Source of the DNA: Chloroflexota bacterium
GTDB taxonomy: Bacteria; Chloroflexota; Dormibacteria; CF-121
Direction: 5' to 3'
Assembly (NCBI GenBank): GCA_005889285.1
Contig: VBFF01000009.1
Location: forward strand, 1-16,491
Length of the DNA: 16,491 nt
The notes below the pieces were generated by a model that was not told where the DNA came from, searched no databases, and worked only from the letters and a program-made list of their open reading frames with translations. Below are positions 12,616 through 16,491 of this stretch, one piece after another. The position numbers and the translations under genes are program-made. How positions within the stretch are numbered: position 1 is the first letter of the stretch; each line of letters starts with the position of its first letter.

Positions 12616-14223
12616 CTAGCCCACCGCCGCCGTCGGGAGTTCTTCGCTGCCGGCCTGTTGCTGCGGCCGGCGCGAACGCAGCGGGACATCGGGCATGAAC
12701 AGCGAGATGACCAGCGCCGCCGCCGTGAGGATGACCGAGATCAGGAAGACGTCGTGCAGGGTGAGGGCCAGCGCCTGGCGGACGGCGTGCATCGCCTGGT
12801 CGAAGAGGGGCGCCAGCTGCGCTGGAAGCTTGGCCTTGGCCGCCGCGATCCGCGACGGATCCAGCAGGGCGTTGGGATTGCTGGCTGAGCTTCCCATGAC
12901 GTTCTTGAATGCCGGTGGCAGGTTGACCTTCGCGATCTGGGCGCTGATCGCGCCGGGAAGCCGCTGGGCCAGGATGCTCCCCAAAACGGCGGAGCTCACG
13001 GTGCCGCCGACGTTGCGCCAGAACTGGATCTGGCTGGTGCCGACGCCGAGGTAGCGCTGCGGCAGGGCGCTCTGCACGGCGTTGATGTAGAGCGGCATGG
13101 TCACGCCGAGCCCGAGCCCGACGAGGACGATGTCGATCGTGATCGCGCTCTGCGTGGTCGACGTCGTCGTCTGCGCCATCAGGTAGAGCCCGATCATCAC
13201 CAGGCCGAGGCCGATGGTCCCCAGGTAGTGATAGTGCTTGATGCGCGGGATCAACTGGCCCGTGAGGACACTCGACACGATCAGTCCGAGCATCATCGGA
13301 GTGAGCAGCAGGCCGGAGTTGGTGACGCTCACACCAAGAACGCCCTGGGTCTCGAGGGGGACGAAGATGATCATCCCGAACATGCCGAGGGCGGCAAAGA
13401 AGCCGACCAACACGGAGACGGCAAACGCGCGGTTCTTGAACAGGGTAAAGGGCACGATCGGTTCCTTGACGCGTTGCTCGATCATGAAGAAGGCGATCAG
13501 CATCGCGGCGCCGAAGGCCAGCAGCCCGAGCACCTCGAAGGAGGTCCATCCCTGGTCCTTGGCCACTGACAACGCGATCAGCATCGGGATCAGGCCCGCG
13601 GCGAGCGTCGCCGACCCGACGAAGTCGATGTCGCGCCAGGAAGCGCGGGTCCGTACGAAGGGCAGGAAGGCGGCCACCACGAGGACGCCCAGCAAGCCGA
13701 CCGGCAGGTTGACGTAGAAGACCCAGCGCCAGCCGAGGTTGTCGGTCAGGAAGCCGCCGACCACGGGGCCGACGATCGAGGAGAGGCCGAAGACGGCACC
13801 GAAAAGGCCCTGGATGCGGGCCCGCTCCGCCGGCGTGTAGATGTCGCCCAGGACGGTGAACGCCGAGGCGAAGAGCGTGCCGCCGAAGAGACCCTGCAGG
13901 ATGCGGAAGACGATCAGCTGATTCATGTCCTGGGACAGGCCGCAGAGTGCGGAGGCGGCGACGAAGCCGATCATCCCGGCGATGATGAAAGGCTTGCGGC
14001 CGAACAGGTCGCCAAGCTTGCCGGCGATCGGCACCACAACCGTGGAGGCGACGAGGTAGCCGGTGATCAGCCAGGAGTAGCGATCGAGACCGTTGAGCTC
14101 GGCGACGATGCGCGGCAGCGCCGTGCCGACGATGGTCTGGTCGAGCGCCGCCAGCAGCAGCGCGAGCATCACGCCGGCGGTCGCGAGGACTTTGATGCGG
14201 GTCGTCAGTTCACCTTGTGGCAT
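12616..14223 (-). CDS. DHA2-family (EmrB/QacA) MFS drug efflux transporter
   Basis: A 535-residue, 14-helix major facilitator of the drug:H+ antiporter-2 family, exporting hydrophobic or cationic compounds. Signatures: LAALDQTIVGTALPRI (motif D1, about 22-37), GKLGDLFGRKP (motif A, about 68-78), RILQGLFGG (motif B), and the antiporter motif C in GLSSIVGPVVGGFLTD. A long extracellular loop near the C-terminus (about 430-490) is usual for DHA2. ATG 14223 has GAGGAGGG about 8 nt upstream, and the start overlaps the marR-type gene by 14 nt, so the two are coupled in an operon. Induction by the MarR protein's ligand is the expected regulation. Substrates cannot be predicted. Confidence 0.92.
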   Translation of the reverse strand: MPQGELTTRIKVLATAGVMLALLLAALDQTIVGTALPRIVAELNGLDRYSWLITGYLVASTVVVPIAGKLGDLFGRKPFIIAGMIGFVAASALCGLSQDMNQLIVFRILQGLFGGTLFASAFTVLGDIYTPAERARIQGLFGAVFGLSSIVGPVVGGFLTDNLGWRWVFYVNLPVGLLGVLVVAAFLPFVRTRASWRDIDFVGSATLAAGLIPMLIALSVAKDQGWTSFEVLGLLAFGAAMLIAFFMIEQRVKEPIVPFTLFKNRAFAVSVLVGFFAALGMFGMIIFVPLETQGVLGVSVTNSGLLLTPMMLGLIVSSVLTGQLIPRIKHYHYLGTIGLGLVMIGLYLMAQTTTSTTQSAITIDIVLVGLGLGVTMPLYINAVQSALPQRYLGVGTSQIQFWRNVGGTVSSAVLGSILAQRLPGAISAQIAKVNLPPAFKNVMGSSASNPNALLDPSRIAAAKAKLPAQLAPLFDQAMHAVRQALALTLHDVFLISVILTAAALVISLFMPDVPLRSRRPQQQAGSEELPTAAVG

Positions 14224-14779
14224 GGGTTTTTCCCTCCTCGACGCCTAGCGCCTGGATCAGGCGCAGGCACAGGTGGCGTAGTTGAATCAGCTCGGACTCC
14301 TTCAGCCCGTGGGTCAACGTTGCCTGGACCCCCGCGGCCTCCCGCCAGAGCGCGTTCACGCGGTCCCGGCCCTGGTCGGTAATCTCTGCATGAACGGAGC
14401 GCCGGTCCTCCGGATCGGCGACGCGCCTCACCAGGCCGTCGCGCTCCAGGTTGTCGACGAGGCCGGTCACCGTTCTCGGAGTGATGTCCAGCATCTCCGC
14501 GAGCTCACCCATGGTGAAGCGCCCGCTCGGCTGGTGGTGCAGGCGCACGAGGATCTGGAAGCGGCCCTCACTCAGCCCGAAGCGGTCCGCCCAGCGCTCC
14601 ATGCCCGCGTGGAGCTTCTTTCCCAGGATGCGGACGGCGGCGAGCGCCTCTGTTCCGGGTTCGATTTTTCGGCCCTGCCGCTTCAGCACCTCGCGGACCC
14701 GGGGGTCGAACAGGAAGCCCTGCGCGTCGGTCTTGAACTCTACGGCGTCGAGTTCCGGCTTGGAAGTGAGTTGACTCAT
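14210..14779 (-). CDS. MarR-family transcriptional regulator
   Basis: A 189-residue winged-helix repressor, longer than typical MarR proteins (140-150) because of a ~45-residue N-terminal extension. The DNA-binding domain spans about 87-135: FTMGELAEMLDITPRTVTGLVDNLERDGLVRR as helix-turn-helix, then the wing DPEDRRS (122-128) with the family-typical Asp and Arg residues. Flanking helices would form the dimer. It is co-transcribed with, and overlaps by 14 nt, a DHA2 efflux gene, the classic arrangement of a local repressor of drug efflux that releases DNA on ligand binding. ATG 14779 is used. ATG 14794 is in frame, but it overlaps the predicted -10. No Shine-Dalgarno site is present. Confidence 0.92.
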   Translation of the reverse strand: MSQLTSKPELDAVEFKTDAQGFLFDPRVREVLKRQGRKIEPGTEALAAVRILGKKLHAGMERWADRFGLSEGRFQILVRLHHQPSGRFTMGELAEMLDITPRTVTGLVDNLERDGLVRRVADPEDRRSVHAEITDQGRDRVNALWREAAGVQATLTHGLKESELIQLRHLCLRLIQALGVEEGKTHATR

Positions 14780-14792
14780 ATTTACATGGCAC

Positions 14793-14821
14793 ATTATCAC
14801 ATAGCTCAGGAAACGGCGCAA
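14793..14821 (-). promoter_or_regulatory. TTGCGC-17-GATAAT promoter of the MarR-DHA2 operon
   Basis: On the minus strand -35 TTGCGC (14821-14816) and -10 GATAAT (14798-14793) are separated by 17 nt, and ATG 14779 is 13 nt beyond. The AT-rich stretch from the -10 to the start contains ATGTG, ATGTG and ATGTA at 7-8-nt steps, and a TGAGT-CA-ACTCA dyad lies just inside the gene: both are candidate autoregulatory operators. Confidence 0.5.
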
Positions 14822-14839
14822 GCCGCGGTGTGTGATGAG

Positions 14840-15424
14840 TCAGTCACGGATGACCCTGATCTGGCTCGCCCCGCCACCAATCTCGACCTCGTATCGATCC
14901 GTCGCGTTCGCGTATTCCGGTGTCTCCAGCCGCACCGGACCTCCCACGGCCCCCAGGTACTGCGCGTCGAGCTCGAGTTTGCTGGCACCGCCGCCGATCT
15001 GGAGGCGCGCTGGAACCCCGGCGGGCCGGCGAAGCGTGAGGTGGCTGGCACCACCCGAGACGCGGATAATCGAGCTGCCGGTCGGGCGAGGCAGCCGCAA
15101 GTCGACCTTGCTGACGCCACCTCGCACCTCGATCCCCCTCAGCTCGAGGCTGCGCAGATCGCTGTCCCAGTGGGAGACCCCGCCCCGGATCTCGATCGCC
15201 CAGCTCGCTGCAGGGCTGAGCCGGACGTCCGCTGACGTCCGGCCCCACATGAAGGGATTGAACTGCGAATAGTCGATCGAGACGACACCCTCGGCCTCCG
15301 TGACGCGCGGCTTCGGACCGTAAAACTCGCCATGGTATGTCCCGGTCATCGAGGGGTCGACCCGCACCGTCAGGTTGGCGACGCCGTGTGGGAAAACGAG
15401 CCGGTAAGGCGTCAGTGCGCTCAT
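14840..15424 (-). CDS. toastrack/LiaF-like beta-repeat protein, unknown function
   Basis: A 194-residue protein without signal peptide or membrane helix. Its second half is built from ~21-residue beta repeats, each with a GG[VA]S turn: residues 81-84, 102-105, 124-127, 145-148 and 184-187, followed by an alternating hydrophobic strand (SKVDLRLPRP, SHLTLRRPAG, SKLELDAQYL). That pattern resembles the toastrack / LiaF C-terminal folds found in envelope-stress sensors and putative adhesive domains; the assignment is by repeat pattern only. The N-terminal 60 residues (LVFPHGVANLTVRVDPSMTG) are also beta-rich. The ATG at 15424 overlaps the transporter stop as ATGA and lacks its own ribosome site, so it depends on translation of the DHA2 gene, implying a joint function. 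It ends 61 nt before the MarR start. Confidence 0.7.
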   Translation of the reverse strand: MSALTPYRLVFPHGVANLTVRVDPSMTGTYHGEFYGPKPRVTEAEGVVSIDYSQFNPFMWGRTSADVRLSPAASWAIEIRGGVSHWDSDLRSLELRGIEVRGGVSKVDLRLPRPTGSSIIRVSGGASHLTLRRPAGVPARLQIGGGASKLELDAQYLGAVGGPVRLETPEYANATDRYEVEIGGGASQIRVIRD

Positions 15425-16491
15425 GCGACCGACGCCTGCTCGCGCTGTGTGTCTCGTTCGGCGCGACCCTGTGCTCCGGACGGGCGGTTGCGCGCCCATA
15501 ACGCACCCACCGCGGCTACGAGGATGACAACGATGGCGAGCGCCATCGTCGGCCGCATGGCATCGACGAAGGCCTGCGTGAACACCGCGTGGGCCACCTG
15601 TTGGATCTGCTGGGCGACCTGTGGCGGGATGCCCGCCGGCAACGTGAGGCTGGTGCCGCTCTGTCCGCGACCGACTTCGAGACCGGCTTTTGCGGCCCTG
15701 CTGAAGCCATCGACGAAAGGCGCTTGCGCCTGGGCAGGCAATTGGGTCGCAAAGGTGACGGCTCGGTTGTGCAGGTCGGTCGCCAGCTGGTTCTGCAAGA
15801 GGGCGCCGATGGCGGCACTTCCGAGCACGGCACCAAGCTCCTGGAGCGTGCTAACGACGCCGGAAGCGACGCCGGCCAGTCGGGGTTGGAGGTCGCGGGT
15901 CGCGAGGCTGTAGACCGGCGTCCAGATACCCGCCATGCCCGCGCCGGCGATTACCAGCCCGGGGACGAAGCTCCAGCGGTTGGAGGTTACCTGCGCCGTC
16001 CAGGCGATATAGGCCATCCCCAGCGCGAAGAGCGTAAGTCCGGCGATCAGGATGTATTTTGCGTAGCGAGCGGCCAGCGGTGCGGCCACACCCGAGAGCA
16101 GCATCATCGCCAGCGGCTGCGGGGCGATCGCGAGGCCAGCATCGAATGCGCTCAGCCCGAGCACGGACTGGTAGTACAGCGTCAACGGGAGGAACACACC
16201 CACGATGGCGAACCCCATCGCCAGCAAGACCAGCGTCATCAGCGTGTAGTTCCGATCCTTGAAGACCGCGAAGGGAAGCAACGGCTCACGATCCTGACGC
16301 CGCCACTGCACCACGAGAAAGATAGCCAGCACCAGGAGACCGGCGGCGATGATCTCGGGGATCGTGATGCCCCATCGCACGCTTCCCCACTCGTACCGCT
16401 GCCCCTCGATCAGGCCGAAAACGACACCAAACAAGCCGATGGTTGCGAGCGCGACGCCAAGCCAATCGAGGCGATGACGCCGGCCCGGGCG
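15421..16491 (-). CDS. second DHA2-family MFS efflux transporter, C-terminal part
   Basis: The C-terminal 356 residues of a 14-helix drug:H+ antiporter; the N-terminal third lies beyond the right edge. The reading frame is open through the edge, beginning in the HRLDWLGVALATIGLFG linker typical of the end of helix 6 and start of helix 7 in DHA2 proteins, then DREPLLPFAVFKDRNY, later GAGMAGIWTPVYSLATRDL and ASGVVSTLQELGAVLGSAAIGALL, and a long loop before the last helix. An apparent start at 16434 (TTG) is only an internal leucine. It is distinct from the transporter at 12616-14223 in sequence. Its stop overlaps the toastrack gene start (ATGA), so the two form one translational unit. No local regulator is visible in the window for this operon apart from the adjacent MarR. 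Confidence 0.9.
   Translation of the reverse strand, partial: RPGRRHRLDWLGVALATIGLFGVVFGLIEGQRYEWGSVRWGITIPEIIAAGLLVLAIFLVVQWRRQDREPLLPFAVFKDRNYTLMTLVLLAMGFAIVGVFLPLTLYYQSVLGLSAFDAGLAIAPQPLAMMLLSGVAAPLAARYAKYILIAGLTLFALGMAYIAWTAQVTSNRWSFVPGLVIAGAGMAGIWTPVYSLATRDLQPRLAGVASGVVSTLQELGAVLGSAAIGALLQNQLATDLHNRAVTFATQLPAQAQAPFVDGFSRAAKAGLEVGRGQSGTSLTLPAGIPPQVAQQIQQVAHAVFTQAFVDAMRPTMALAIVVILVAAVGALWARNRPSGAQGRAERDTQREQASVA

Noticed and set aside
12524..13549. 341-codon extension of the bactofilin-like frame
   Set aside because: It is a shadow of the DHA2 gene on the same strand; the signal peptide and AGGAGG place the start at 12523.
14282..15235. 317-codon plus-strand ORF across the MarR and toastrack genes
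   Set aside because: Runs antisense through two well-supported genes and their promoter; no recognisable domain.
16432..16434. TTG at 16434 as the start of the second transporter
   Set aside because: The frame stays open to the window edge and encodes conserved DHA2 residues upstream of it.

Overview
This 16.5 kb window is dense, high-GC chromosomal DNA from a bacterium. GTG starts are common, intergenic gaps are short, and several starts have a TANNNT -10 box only 6-8 nt upstream, so leaderless transcripts are likely. The gene set (F420-type PPOX enzyme, MurI, S11 D,D-carboxypeptidase, DHA2 transporters, long-chain prenyl synthase) would fit a soil-type lineage such as Chloroflexota, Dormibacterota or Actinomycetota. 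The sequence alone does not settle which, and there is no rRNA. I see no phage, IS element or CRISPR array.

Layout. (1) 1-2920, core metabolism: a partial hemC on the minus strand lies head-to-head with a class I methyltransferase. The methyltransferase converges on a translationally coupled murI / long-chain polyprenyl diphosphate synthase pair. (2) 2921-3432 is the only long non-coding gap. (3) 3433-5450: a secreted C39-type cysteine peptidase, a PPOX-class oxidoreductase on the minus strand whose 3' end overlaps it, and an ornithine cyclodeaminase/mu-crystallin family reductase divergent from the PPOX gene by only 4 bp. (4) 5455-7343: two small envelope-type proteins (a two-helix membrane protein and a YtxH-like protein), each preceded by a copy of the same operator-like dyad, then an acetyl-CoA acetyltransferase with an apparently leaderless start. 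(5) 7392-9413: an unknown membrane-anchored protein convergent with a potassium-channel-like protein, then tRNA-Leu(UAA). (6) 9481-11363: a D-alanyl-D-alanine carboxypeptidase and a DedA-family membrane protein. (7) 11360-16491, all minus strand: a secreted bactofilin-like beta-repeat protein with a C-terminal membrane domain, a MarR-DHA2 efflux operon, and a toastrack/LiaF-like beta-repeat protein coupled to a second DHA2 transporter that runs off the window.

How the genes work together. Much of the window concerns the cell envelope: D-glutamate supply, peptidoglycan trimming, secreted peptidase, DedA, channel, drug efflux and two different membrane-associated beta-repeat proteins. Three convergent gene pairs end on a shared 4-nt palindromic stop (CTAG, TTAA, TTAA). 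The most interesting candidates for follow-up are the 11.4-16.5 kb efflux plus beta-repeat cluster and the duplicated TGATAT-N7-ATATCA element at about 5.47 and 5.79 kb.
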